From: Bacteroidales bacterium
GTDB lineage: Bacteria; Bacteroidota; Bacteroidia; Bacteroidales; ML635J-15
Assembly: GCA_003249955.1 (NCBI GenBank)
Contig: QKHS01000014.1
Span: 124,001-188,000 of the forward strand
Length of the DNA: 64,000 nt
Reading direction: 5' to 3'
The translations under genes were made by a program, and so were the position numbers. This document shows positions 45,976 to 54,327 of the stretch, one piece after another. A model generated the notes under the pieces. That model was not told the DNA's origin. It saw only the letters and a program-made list of their open reading frames with translations, and ran no database searches. The stretch's first letter is position 1. Each line of letters begins with the position of its first letter.

Positions 45976-48502
45976 CTTTATTCACAGGTTTGGGGAAAAG
46001 CATCATTTCAAATGTATTGTTGGTTATAATTTTGGGTAAAAGCCCTGCGTAGTCCATAAGGTAAATGCCACGTGCAGTTTTAAAATCAGAATTTTTTACA
46101 ATTATACTTCCCCCGCTGTTTGAAACAGCATATATTCCGTAAAGTAAATTTTTAAAAATAGATTTTTTAAAGCTTACATTAGGGTCGGGGAGAACTTCTA
46201 GTTTGTTAACACGATAAGCATAAATTCCGGTTTTATTCAGCGGAATATTCAGGGTTCTGTTATCTTCAAAGTGGCAGTTTGTAAATTTTATATCGCCGGA
46301 TTCTCTAAGTTTTACAAAATAGTCACATGACGGGCTTGCAATACATGGATCTATCGCATTATCTGTCTGAATAAAGTCACAATTTCTGAAAATCATTGTT
46401 GCATCATTGCGATATATGTCAAGATCTTTCATATTGTTTACAAACCTGGTTCCGTTTAAGTTTAAAGTAACATCGTAAACCGTACGGATACCAATAATTG
46501 TTTTTGATATGCTGTTCTTTCCCGTGGCAGTTACAGATGTCGGCATGTTGTTGGTATTGTTGGCTTCTACGCCTACCCATCTTTGATGAATTGCCGTAAG
46601 CACACCTTTATCTTCGAGAATTAGTTTTGCTCCCGGTTTTATAACCAGTTTTGTATTTTCTCCAAAACTTACAGTATCTCTTATTATAAGAGTGCCATTG
46701 CTTTCAACTATTGCAGACCCGTTATAAGTCATAGCTTTATCAATAATAAAAGTAGAGCCGGCACCAACGTACAGATTATTAATATACTCGTTTTTGGCAG
46801 AAAAAGTAATTTCGTTAATTTCTAACTCGGCAAGATTTAAGGGTACAGAGTGATTAACTTCATCAACATCATATCCATATTTTGAGGCTCTTATTTTTAC
46901 AGTGTGAAGAATTCCGGGAGTGCTTAATTGAAATTGTCCCTGGCTTCCGGTAAATGTGAAATAATCTTTGCCTTCATTTACATGTATCATAACAATTGCA
47001 TCTGCTATGGGTTCTCCATTATTATTTTTTACATGGCCCTGCCATTCCTGACTAAACAGAGTGCCGTTATTATAAATGTCATAATATAAATCCTGATCAA
47101 ACGTACACTCGTTATCACTTACCTGAAAAGTGTTAAAAATGCTGTTCTCCGGGGGGTTAACAAGATCTTTATAGTTAAAATAACAGTTAACCGGAGCCTC
47201 AGAAACCGGAACAGAAACCGGTATAGGAGTGTCGCTTATTTTAAGAGCTCCGCAGTTTTGCCAGCCTTGCTCATTTGCAAATTGCCAGAGTGCATACCCC
47301 GAAGAATTGCACATAGAACTGTTTGTCATTACATTCTGAACTACATCCCGCTGATCGGTTTCACTTACAATAAGACTGCCTTCGGCTGTCTCACTCCAAT
47401 GGACTGCAGGTGTTTCCACACCATGTTCTCCTATCATCCAGGCATAATCCATAGCTTTGTACAGATAGTACTGATACCTGTTTATTGCTGTTCCTTTCGG
47501 ATAGACATTAAAAATTTCATCTGAGAACTCATAAAAATGGAAGTTCAAAAAGTCTGTGAAATAAAAAGGTTTTACTCCTAATCTAAAAAATGTATCTTCA
47601 CCAAATAACCCTGTAGTAGTTAAATGATTCGGATCTGCAATCTTAACAGCGTGATTTACATACCTGACAATATCTCCTACTGTTGCCTGATTTACAAATG
47701 TCTCATTCGGGAGCTCTTCGTTTGCAAAACTCTTATTTTCGTGATATAATTCGTATGCAAGCAAAGCTGTATGATTTTTAAATGTATTTGCTATTGTTGT
47801 CAGTGCTTGTACATATTGTGTGTTAATTGTATGTCCTTCATTCTGCAACAGACTTCTGTATAAGTTGGCTCCGTCGTAGTATCGGCACTCTGTTCCCATA
47901 ACCCATATTACTTTTAAATTATAAGTCTTAGCCACATCCAATATTGTTTGCATTGCATTAATTAAATGTGTTATTCCTTCAGGAGTCGTGCCGTTATAAA
48001 GATTGCAATATTGTTCGTAATATTTGTATAAAGAACCTCCTTCCTGAGGTTCCCCGGAAACCCTTACGGGATCAGGATTATTTGTTTCGTTTCCTCCTTT
48101 ACGAAACAGCTTTATTATCAGTTTATCCAGATTGTATTTAGGTTCAATACTGGCGTTCATAATTCTTACAGTATTAAAACCCATATCTTTCATTAACTTA
48201 AAATGGGCATGCAACTGCTTTAAGGCTTCTTCCTGATTCTGAGTGTCATTTAACTGTGTCTGGGTAAGATAATTTGAGTGCGGAGACACAAATATCTGAG
48301 AATTATCGCCAATACGGATAGAGACCAGATAATTACAAGCCTTTGCGAAAAATTCCTTATCCTGATAATACAGCTTATTATCGTTAACATAAACAAACGG
48401 GTTGTGAGGGACTGTTATCTGACCGAATAACATATTCTCTCCCCTGCCAAACAATATCCCCACCAGAAATATTGCTGCAACTTTAAAAGTAAATTTTTTC
48501 AT
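45938..48502 (-). CDS. 5' part of a split secreted protein: GH5-like domain and beta-helix
   Basis: An 854-residue frame with a signal peptide (about 1-27) and a clan GH-A (GH5-like) TIM barrel. LLAYELYHENKS supplies the probable acid/base glutamate and WMIGEHGVETP the nucleophile. A carboxypeptidase-regulatory-like beta-sandwich follows (GHVKNNNGEPIADAIVMI, about 495-575), then a right-handed beta-helix to the end. The frame ends abruptly at a TGA inside the helix and has no sorting domain, which is found in the next frame downstream. A strong promoter lies upstream. It probably once acted on a surface or environmental polysaccharide. Confidence 0.8.
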   Translation of the reverse strand: MKKFTFKVAAIFLVGILFGRGENMLFGQITVPHNPFVYVNDNKLYYQDKEFFAKACNYLVSIRIGDNSQIFVSPHSNYLTQTQLNDTQNQEEALKQLHAHFKLMKDMGFNTVRIMNASIEPKYNLDKLIIKLFRKGGNETNNPDPVRVSGEPQEGGSLYKYYEQYCNLYNGTTPEGITHLINAMQTILDVAKTYNLKVIWVMGTECRYYDGANLYRSLLQNEGHTINTQYVQALTTIANTFKNHTALLAYELYHENKSFANEELPNETFVNQATVGDIVRYVNHAVKIADPNHLTTTGLFGEDTFFRLGVKPFYFTDFLNFHFYEFSDEIFNVYPKGTAINRYQYYLYKAMDYAWMIGEHGVETPAVHWSETAEGSLIVSETDQRDVVQNVMTNSSMCNSSGYALWQFANEQGWQNCGALKISDTPIPVSVPVSEAPVNCYFNYKDLVNPPENSIFNTFQVSDNECTFDQDLYYDIYNNGTLFSQEWQGHVKNNNGEPIADAIVMIHVNEGKDYFTFTGSQGQFQLSTPGILHTVKIRASKYGYDVDEVNHSVPLNLAELEINEITFSAKNEYINNLYVGAGSTFIIDKAMTYNGSAIVESNGTLIIRDTVSFGENTKLVIKPGAKLILEDKGVLTAIHQRWVGVEANNTNNMPTSVTATGKNSISKTIIGIRTVYDVTLNLNGTRFVNNMKDLDIYRNDATMIFRNCDFIQTDNAIDPCIASPSCDYFVKLRESGDIKFTNCHFEDNRTLNIPLNKTGIYAYRVNKLEVLPDPNVSFKKSIFKNLLYGIYAVSNSGGSIIVKNSDFKTARGIYLMDYAGLLPKIITNNTFEMMLFPKPVNKDVGNPDDEPQDE

Positions 48503-48540
48503 TTGAATCTGAAGTTAGTAAATAAAATGTTAATTTATTG

Positions 48541-48570
48541 CAAAAATATCTGTATTAATTAAAAAACAAA
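48541..48570 (-). promoter_or_regulatory. Promoter of the GH5-like/beta-helix gene
   Basis: On the minus strand, TTTG at 48570-48567 is followed after 18 bases by TATTTTTG at 48548-48541, a full match to the Bacteroidota consensus. The ATG is 38 bases downstream at 48502. Confidence 0.65.
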
Positions 48571-49012
48571 GTTTATTTAATTATTTTTTATATTTTTCAA
48601 ATATTACTATTAATGCTCTGATTCATAACGTTAAGGTTGTAATTTTATTTTATATAGATTAAAAAACAAATACATTCTACTGGTTTAAATTTATTGTGCG
48701 ATGATGCTGTCGGCGCAAACCAATAATACAATATAATTATTGACATATTTCATTTTTTATGAAATAAGACAGAAAATAGTTCTTTTTACAGAATATAAGC
48801 TATATGTAAAAATATTATCAGCAAAACATCCCGGCAAATTAAAAAATACAAAATACAGATTTATCTGCATTTTGTGTCTTTGCTCCAATGCCCGATATCT
48901 CAAAGTATCAGGCAGTTAAATAGCAAAAATTGTCCGGGAACAAACTGTATTGATAATTGCTTTTCTGTTGAAGAAGTAATACTATTTACGATTATTAATA
49001 GTCCGGGATTCT
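48571..49012. other. Gene-free, very AT-rich stretch
   Basis: No coding frame is supported between the GH5-like gene's promoter and the deacetylase stop at 49013. The only clear structure is the terminator-like hairpin at 48848-48875. Confidence 0.5.
48848..48875 (-). terminator. Terminator-like hairpin after the NodB deacetylase
   Basis: ACAAAATACAGAT at 48848-48860 pairs with ATCTGCATTTTGT at 48863-48875 with one mispair. On the minus strand it is followed by TATTTTTTAATTT. It lies about 140 bases past the deacetylase stop. Confidence 0.55.
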
Positions 49013-49624
49013 CTACAATTTATCGAACCTGTACCCGTTTTGCGAATAATGTTTTAAAGTATCTTCCAATGCCGGTAACATTCTGGGAGCGGCCATAATC
49101 GTGTCATGAAAAACAATAATAGACCCGTTACGGATTTTTTTGCGGGCAATTTTTATTACTTTGGAGGCCGTAAAATCTATCCTGTAATCATAAGTAAGTA
49201 CATCCCAGAAAACAATTTTGTAATCTTTTTTCAGGCGGTAGCATTGCCATGGAAAAATCTTTCCGTAAGGAGGCCTGAAAAAAAATGAATCTGAAACCGG
49301 CGATTTTCTTAATGCATCAATAAGCCACTTTTTGTTTGTAACGTTAAGGGCATTTAAATGCGAGTAGGAATGATTGCCTATTGTATGTCCTGCTGATTTT
49401 ATCTTCTCAAGAATATCCGGATAAAGCCTGGCATTTTGTCCTTTACAAAAAAAGCTTGCTTTGGCATTGTATTTCTCAAGTAAATCAAGAACTTTTTCTG
49501 TTACCAGCGGGTTTGGCCCATCGTCAAAGCTAAGGTACAACGTATTTTTTACGTTGCTTATCCTGTTTAATCCTCTGCAGAAGATCCGCGGATAACGTGC
49601 CGGTATAAAGTTAAAAAATGACAA
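49013..49624 (-). CDS. NodB-type polysaccharide deacetylase
   Basis: A 203-residue carbohydrate esterase family 4 protein. The SFDDGP motif at 32-37 supplies the catalytic base and metal aspartate, and the metal histidines are H84 and H88 (GNHSYSH). RPPYGK and the later IVFHDT complete the active site. No signal peptide is evident, so it may act in the cytoplasm or be held at the membrane by the hydrophobic N-terminus. It removes N-acetyl groups from a glycan such as peptidoglycan or a surface polysaccharide. It lies 43 bases after the DUF2723 gene and may be in its operon. Confidence 0.92.
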   Translation of the reverse strand: MSFFNFIPARYPRIFCRGLNRISNVKNTLYLSFDDGPNPLVTEKVLDLLEKYNAKASFFCKGQNARLYPDILEKIKSAGHTIGNHSYSHLNALNVTNKKWLIDALRKSPVSDSFFFRPPYGKIFPWQCYRLKKDYKIVFWDVLTYDYRIDFTASKVIKIARKKIRNGSIIVFHDTIMAAPRMLPALEDTLKHYSQNGYRFDKL

Positions 49625-49667
49625 CTAATAAATTACAAAATCCTCACACAATTATTTAAAGAACAAT

Positions 49668-52600
49668 CTAAATACCTGTTTGGTTCAGTCCGGCATCATA
49701 TAACTTAGTTGCCCGTTCATAAAGAGGTTTTATTTGCTTTAAAAGTTCCTTATGCTTATATTGCTCAGCCATATAATAAATTTCCTCAATTGTTTTCAAA
49801 GCTCTTTGCTGGTATAGTTTAAGTCCCTGTCTTTGATTAACAGGAAATCTGCTGTAAAATTCAAGCTCTTTAAGTGCATTTTGAGCAGTTATTATTGATA
49901 CAACTCCCGCTTCGGTAAATTTGTTAATTCTGTAGTAACCATGCGCGATGCCAACCATGTAATAGCCAAAAGGAATGAGGTCGTCAGGAATAAGTCTGAC
50001 ACATTCGTTAAGCATTTGTTCCGATTGTTTTACTGCTCCGGCAAAATAGAGCCCGCGTGCCAGTCTGGAATAATGGTTCCTGAGATTAATAAGCGTTTTT
50101 CGCGTATTTTCATCAAGATATTGATTCTTGTATGCCAGGTTTCCCCATTTAAATTTCTGAGTAATATTTTCGTACATGCTTGCCGGGTTAACATTTACCG
50201 GGTCGTCTTCGCTAACATCAGTTTCTACCGGGATAAGCCTGTATGCCAGGCCTTCAAGATACAGGTATTTGTCAAGACCCAGATAGTTGCTGCTGTTCAT
50301 AAACGAACTGAAATATACCGGCCTCTGCCAGTTATTTGTCCTGATAATTTCAAGTAACATAAGGTCACTTTTGGTAAAGTTTGTACGTTCCGGATTCCAT
50401 ATCATTTTGTCAACGATATATTCTTCGCGTAGCTTTACTTTTCCGAAACCTGACAATACTTCTTTTTTGTTAATTGCCATCATCAGGTTTGTTGAAGGGA
50501 AATAATCAACAGGATAGCTGTAAAGTTTTGTTTGTATTCTTGTTGCAGTATCGTCAGAAAATACAAAATCGAGAGTTTTATCAAGAGGAGCAGGGTAGCT
50601 CAACTGTTTGTTTATAAAAGTTTTAAGCATCGATACCATTGCTGTTGCATCAGTTTGAGATATGCCGTACCCGGCACATTGCAACGAATCTTCCAGCCCG
50701 AAAACTACCGAACAGAAGTCTCTGAAATCCTTATTGGCCCCGTTAGGTTCTATTTTGCTGTAATAATCGGCAAAATGCAGGAATTCGGCTTTGTAAATAC
50801 CGGCATAACCGGAATCTTTAAGCAGTTGCAGGAATTTATCAAACAAAACTTTATAATCCGAATCTATTTCTGCTGAATTATTTTTGTAAATATCTTCAAT
50901 AAACGGATACGGGTTTGCTTTTACCGGGATAAAATCTCTTTGCCCGGAAATGTACTTTGCTTTGCCCTGACTTATTTTTACTCCCGGTGATCCTGATGTT
51001 GGCCTTAACATCTGATCAATATACCAGTCATTATTAAGAAAACTGAGATTTACCACTCTTACGTCCGTTCTTATATGTTCAGATTCCTGTAAATACCACA
51101 ACGGAAAAGTTTCGTTATCGCCGGAAACAAATAAAATTGCATTTTCTTCACAACTGTTAAGCATGTTATAAGCAAAATGCCAGGTAAAATCATTATTATG
51201 ATTATTGTGGTCGTCATAGTTCTTTAAAAGAAACTGAGCCGGGACTGCAATAAAACACAGCATGGCGGTTGCCGGTAACAGAAACCTGTGTTTAAGGGAT
51301 TTTCTGACAAAAATGAACAGCCCTGAGACTCCCAGCCCGATCCAGATTGCAAAAGCATAAAAAGACCCCACGTAAGAATAATCCCTTTCACGTGCCTGAT
51401 AAGGAGTCTGATTAAGGTAAAAAGCAATGGCAATTCCCGTAAAAATAAAAATCAGACTTATTACAAACAAATATTTCCGGTCGCCTTTAAATTGAATAAT
51501 AATGCCGATTATACCCAAAATCAGCGGTAAAAAATAGTATGCGTTCCGGCCTTTGTTATCACGGAAGTAAGGCGGCAGATCTTTTGTCTGTGACAAACGC
51601 CAATTATCAATAAATCCGATTCCGCTTATCCAATTGCCGTTTACAGGCCCGCCGTTGGATTGAAAATCGTTTTGTTTTCCGGCAAAGTTCCACATAAAAT
51701 ACCTGAAGTACATATGCGAAAACTGATATCGCAGCATAAAGCCAAGATTTACTCCCGGCGGAGGAATATCATTTTTTCTGTAATGGCTCCATTCCCCGTA
51801 AGCAGCAATATGTTCCGGCTGATTACTCCACATTCTCGGCAAAAAGACTTTATCGTTTTCTTCGAAATTCCCTTCCGGTTTGTAAGAAACTATTCTGTAC
51901 TTACCGTCAACTGTATCGTAAACAGGTTCTCCCTCAACATAAGGGTTTATTTTGTCGTACTTGCTGTTGTATTGCTGTCCGTACCATAACGGGCGGTTTC
52001 CGTATTCCTCACGGTTAAGATAAGAGATAAAACTGAAAATAGTTTCGGGATTGCTCTGGTCGAGAGGCGGGTTAGCTGCTGAACGGATAATAATAAGAGT
52101 GTAAGAAGAATAACCTGTGATAAACACTGCAAATGCTGTAATAATAAGATTTAAAACCGGTTTTTTACGGACTCCCGAGAAATATATTCCCGCAATAAGA
52201 ATTAAAATCAGTAATACCGAAAAAACAAAAAGCCCGGTATTATAGCCCGCGTTTAAATCGTTTGCGAAAAACCACTCAAACTTTGAAGCCAGAACAGGAA
52301 TTCCGGAGATGCATAATTGCACAAAACCAAGCAAAAGTAACGAAACTCCCAGGCTTATTAAAAAGCTTTTTCGCGAAAACTTAATGCTGTCGAAATAGTA
52401 AATAAAAACCAATGCAGGAATTACCAGTATGTTCAGCAGGTGAACGCCGGTTGATATTCCGGTTATGAGAGCGGCCAGCAAGAGCCAGCGGTTTTTATCG
52501 TTAGCGGCAGCCTGTGTGAATTTAAGCATTATCCATACCGTAGCAGCGGTGAATAAAGCAGATACTGAATACACTTCTGCTTCAATTGCCGATGCCCAGA

Positions 52601-53021
52601 AACTGCTTGAGAAAGCTAATGCCAGTGAGCCTGTAAATGCCGAAAAATAGCTCAGATATTGTTTTTGCTTTTCGTCCCTGAAGAGGCCGTTAAATTTTGA
52701 ATTGCCGATAACTCTTAAACTGATAATCTGTATGCTGTGATAAGTAAAAAAAACGGCGAAAGCCGAAGCAAAAGCCGAAAGCAGATTAACAGCCAGCGCG
52801 GTGTGCGACGGGTTAAATGCAAAAACAGAAAATAGCCTTGCAAGCAACAGGTAAAACGGTGCTCCCGGAGCATGTCCGGTTTGCAAAGTGTCGGCACAGG
52901 CAATAAGTTCGCCACAGTCCCAGAAATTTACACCCGGAGATAAGGTAAAAAGAAAGATCAGCAGGCTTAACCCAAAAGCCCCGCAGGCAAACAAATTATT
53001 TGGACTTGTGCGAATCTTCAT
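49668..53021 (-). CDS. DUF2723 multi-pass membrane protein (GT-C-like)
   Basis: An 1117-residue protein. The N-terminal 290 residues hold about eight membrane segments and the DUF2723 signature LSPGVNFWDCGELIACADTLQTGHAPGAP. A further group of membrane segments lies at about 500-600. A soluble region follows with SGDNETFPLWYLQE and a helical, TPR-like end. DUF2723 proteins are related to protein O-mannosyltransferases (GT-C fold), with the acidic D-C-G-E of the first loop at the active site. Members are proposed to attach sugars to exported proteins using a lipid-linked donor. It lies beside a polysaccharide deacetylase gene. Confidence 0.9.
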   Translation of the reverse strand: MKIRTSPNNLFACGAFGLSLLIFLFTLSPGVNFWDCGELIACADTLQTGHAPGAPFYLLLARLFSVFAFNPSHTALAVNLLSAFASAFAVFFTYHSIQIISLRVIGNSKFNGLFRDEKQKQYLSYFSAFTGSLALAFSSSFWASAIEAEVYSVSALFTAATVWIMLKFTQAAANDKNRWLLLAALITGISTGVHLLNILVIPALVFIYYFDSIKFSRKSFLISLGVSLLLLGFVQLCISGIPVLASKFEWFFANDLNAGYNTGLFVFSVLLILILIAGIYFSGVRKKPVLNLIITAFAVFITGYSSYTLIIIRSAANPPLDQSNPETIFSFISYLNREEYGNRPLWYGQQYNSKYDKINPYVEGEPVYDTVDGKYRIVSYKPEGNFEENDKVFLPRMWSNQPEHIAAYGEWSHYRKNDIPPPGVNLGFMLRYQFSHMYFRYFMWNFAGKQNDFQSNGGPVNGNWISGIGFIDNWRLSQTKDLPPYFRDNKGRNAYYFLPLILGIIGIIIQFKGDRKYLFVISLIFIFTGIAIAFYLNQTPYQARERDYSYVGSFYAFAIWIGLGVSGLFIFVRKSLKHRFLLPATAMLCFIAVPAQFLLKNYDDHNNHNNDFTWHFAYNMLNSCEENAILFVSGDNETFPLWYLQESEHIRTDVRVVNLSFLNNDWYIDQMLRPTSGSPGVKISQGKAKYISGQRDFIPVKANPYPFIEDIYKNNSAEIDSDYKVLFDKFLQLLKDSGYAGIYKAEFLHFADYYSKIEPNGANKDFRDFCSVVFGLEDSLQCAGYGISQTDATAMVSMLKTFINKQLSYPAPLDKTLDFVFSDDTATRIQTKLYSYPVDYFPSTNLMMAINKKEVLSGFGKVKLREEYIVDKMIWNPERTNFTKSDLMLLEIIRTNNWQRPVYFSSFMNSSNYLGLDKYLYLEGLAYRLIPVETDVSEDDPVNVNPASMYENITQKFKWGNLAYKNQYLDENTRKTLINLRNHYSRLARGLYFAGAVKQSEQMLNECVRLIPDDLIPFGYYMVGIAHGYYRINKFTEAGVVSIITAQNALKELEFYSRFPVNQRQGLKLYQQRALKTIEEIYYMAEQYKHKELLKQIKPLYERATKLYDAGLNQTGI

Positions 53022-53143
53022 TTGGTAAAATTAGATTAAATATTCAAAGTTTGCAAGAAGTATTCTTTGCTAAGGATAATTTTTGAAAATCTCCCGGGAT
53101 AAAAAAAATTGCAAAAAAATATTTTAATTTTCAGACATTTTTG

Positions 53144-53171
53144 TTTGATTTCCAAAAAAGTATTACCTTTG
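53144..53171 (+). promoter_or_regulatory. Promoter of the first tRNA pair
   Basis: TTTG at 53144-53147 and TACCTTTG at 53164-53171 (spacing 16; an alternative TTG at 53141 gives 20) fit the Bacteroidota promoter. The first tRNA begins 18 bases later. Confidence 0.6.
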
Positions 53172-53188
53172 CAGCCACAAAGTTCTTT

Positions 53189-53259
53189 TGTCCGATTGTG
53201 TAATGGTAGCACCACAGATTCTGGTTCTGTTTGTCTGGGTTCGAATCCTAGTCGGACAA
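53189..53259 (+). tRNA. tRNA-Gln (anticodon CTG)
   Basis: A 71-base tRNA. The acceptor stem TGTCCGA/TCGGACA pairs perfectly, including the U1-A72 pair typical of tRNA-Gln. The D arm is GTGT/GCAC and the anticodon stem ACAGA/TCTGT encloses TTCTGGT. The T arm CTGGG/CCTAG encloses TTCGAAT. Discriminator A; CCA is not encoded. Confidence 0.9.
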
Positions 53260-53267
53260 CATATTAT

Positions 53268-53338
53268 TGACTTGTAGTGTAATGGCAACACGTAAGGCTC
53301 TGAGTCTTAAGACCTTGGTTCGACTCCTTGCAGGTCAA
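53268..53338 (+). tRNA. tRNA-Gln-like (anticodon CTG) with weak T-stem
   Basis: A 71-base tRNA-like sequence. The acceptor is TGACTTG/CAGGTCA and the D arm GTGT/ACAC. The anticodon stem TAAGG/TCTTA encloses CTCTGAG, giving CTG at 34-36. The T-stem CTTGG/CCTTG has T-T at pairs 50-64 and 51-63, so only three pairs form. It lies 8 bases after the first tRNA. Confidence 0.7.
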
Positions 53339-53343
53339 CAACA

Positions 53344-53372
53344 AAAACCACTCTTTTTCAGGGTGGTTTTTT
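53344..53372 (+). terminator. Terminator of the first tRNA pair
   Basis: AAAACCACTC at 53344-53353 pairs with GGGTGGTTTT at 53361-53370 (one G-U) across a 7-base loop and ends in six T residues. Confidence 0.8.
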
Positions 53373-53413
53373 GTTTATATTAAATATTATTATTGAAAAT
53401 TCCTTTCATTTTT

Positions 53414-53443
53414 TTTGATTTTTCCAAAAAAGCATTACTTTTG
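53414..53443 (+). promoter_or_regulatory. Promoter of the second tRNA pair
   Basis: TTTG at 53414-53417, an 18-base spacer and TACTTTTG at 53436-53443 fit the Bacteroidota promoter. The leader GCAGCC-T-CAAAGTTCTTT repeats that of the first block. Confidence 0.65.
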
Positions 53444-53459
53444 CAGCCTCAAAGTTCTT

Positions 53460-53530
53460 TGTCCGATGGTGTAATGGTAGCACTTGTGATTTTGGTTCAT
53501 ACAGCCAAGGTTCGAATCCTTGTCGGACAA
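53460..53530 (+). tRNA. tRNA-Gln (anticodon TTG)
   Basis: A 71-base tRNA. The acceptor stem TGTCCGA/TCGGACA is perfect. The anticodon stem TGTGA/TCATA encloses TTTTGGT, and the T-stem CAAGG/CCTTG is perfect around TTCGAAT. Discriminator A; CCA is not encoded. Confidence 0.92.
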
Positions 53531-53535
53531 CATAT

Positions 53536-53606
53536 TGACCAGTGGTGTAATGGCAACACGTAAGGCTCTGAGCCTTAAGATCCCGGTTCGATTCCTTGCC
53601 GGTCAA
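53536..53606 (+). tRNA. tRNA-Gln-like (anticodon CTG) with weak T-stem
   Basis: A 71-base tRNA-like sequence similar to the second one. The anticodon stem TAAGG/CCTTA is perfect around CTCTGAG (CTG at 34-36). The acceptor TGACCAG/CCGGTCA has one A-C mispair. The T-stem CCCGG/CCTTG has C-T at pairs 50-64 and 51-63. Confidence 0.65.
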
Positions 53607-53614
53607 CTTTGAGT

Positions 53615-53644
53615 AAAGCTGCTCCTTTGGGAGTGGCTTTTTTT
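53615..53644 (+). terminator. Terminator of the second tRNA pair
   Basis: AAAGCTGCTCC at 53615-53625 pairs with GGAGTGGCTTT at 53630-53640 (two G-U) across TTTG and runs into T residues. Confidence 0.8.
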
Positions 53645-53789
53645 ATTTCCGGGTTCTTTTGTGTTATAAAAAAAAGGATCAATCAATATTTCTGGGGGAT
53701 TACAGAAACCATGAAGTAAGAATATTTGCATTTAGAAAAGATAATAAAATATTATTATTATCATTTTCTTTTGTCATTGCCACAACTGA

Positions 53790-54130
53790 ACCGCCTTTGG
53801 CGGTGAACTCGTGAACACCATTGAAATAATTATTTAATGTGAACAAAAGAAACAAAAATGCTAGGGAAAACAAAGGTTATTCGCTTTGCTCATGAAGGCT
53901 CCGCCGGTCACCCCGCCTCAATCAAAACAACAGAATTGTATGGCAACCGGGCCTAAAACAAAGTTCCATCACACATTCCCTTTAAAACTTTGTTTTAGAG
54001 AATGACATAATAATGTCAGCTTGCCACAATTGGCTTCGCCGCTCTTCGGGTCTAGTTGTTTTGATTTTACTCACAGGTTAATTTATTTTCAATGGTGTTC
54101 GTTAGCTGCTTCGCAGGTTCACCTCCGGAG
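53790..54130. repeat. Nested inverted-repeat element without genes
   Basis: Three sets of arms nest around a centre near 53975. The outer set is GAACACCATTGAAATAA at 53813-53829 with its near complement at 54083-54100. The middle set is CAAAACAAC and TTGCC-type arms near 53935-53945 and 54020-54068. The innermost set is CTAAAACAAAGTT at 53953-53965 with its exact complement at 53986-53998. Frames here are short and unlike proteins. It could be a MITE-like or decayed mobile element; no transposase is present. Confidence 0.6.
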
Positions 54131-54273
54131 CTGGCCCGCTGTTTTTGCCTTTGGCGAACTTGCCCTCCGGGCTGCGGTTCCATGGCCTGCCCGCATCGCT
54201 TTTATGAATATTCTTCGCTATGTTTTTTTTATTTAAAGCACAAAACTTTTCCCCAGAAATATTGCTTGCACAA

Positions 54274-54305
54274 AAAAAACACCTCGTTTTCACGAAGTGT
54301 TTTTT
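54274..54305 (-). terminator. Terminator of the S46 peptidase gene
   Basis: 13-base arms at 54274-54286 and 54293-54305 pair with one G-U on the minus strand, and a T8 run follows. It lies 23 bases past the stop at 54328. Confidence 0.75.
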
Positions 54306-54327
54306 CAATATTAAAATAATCAATTTA

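Noticed and set aside
45930-45980. Programmed +1 frameshift between the two parts of the GH5-like gene
   Set aside because: No slippery run, stimulatory structure or Shine-Dalgarno-like element is visible; the doubled GAGT gives a simpler mutational explanation.
53406-53606. Minus-strand frame of 66 residues over the tRNA cluster
   Set aside because: It is the antisense of two tRNAs and a promoter and consists largely of tRNA complement.
54021-54323. Short frames on both strands after the nested repeats
   Set aside because: They are rich in cysteine, arginine and proline, have no homology I recognise, and lie over inverted repeats and the S46 terminator.
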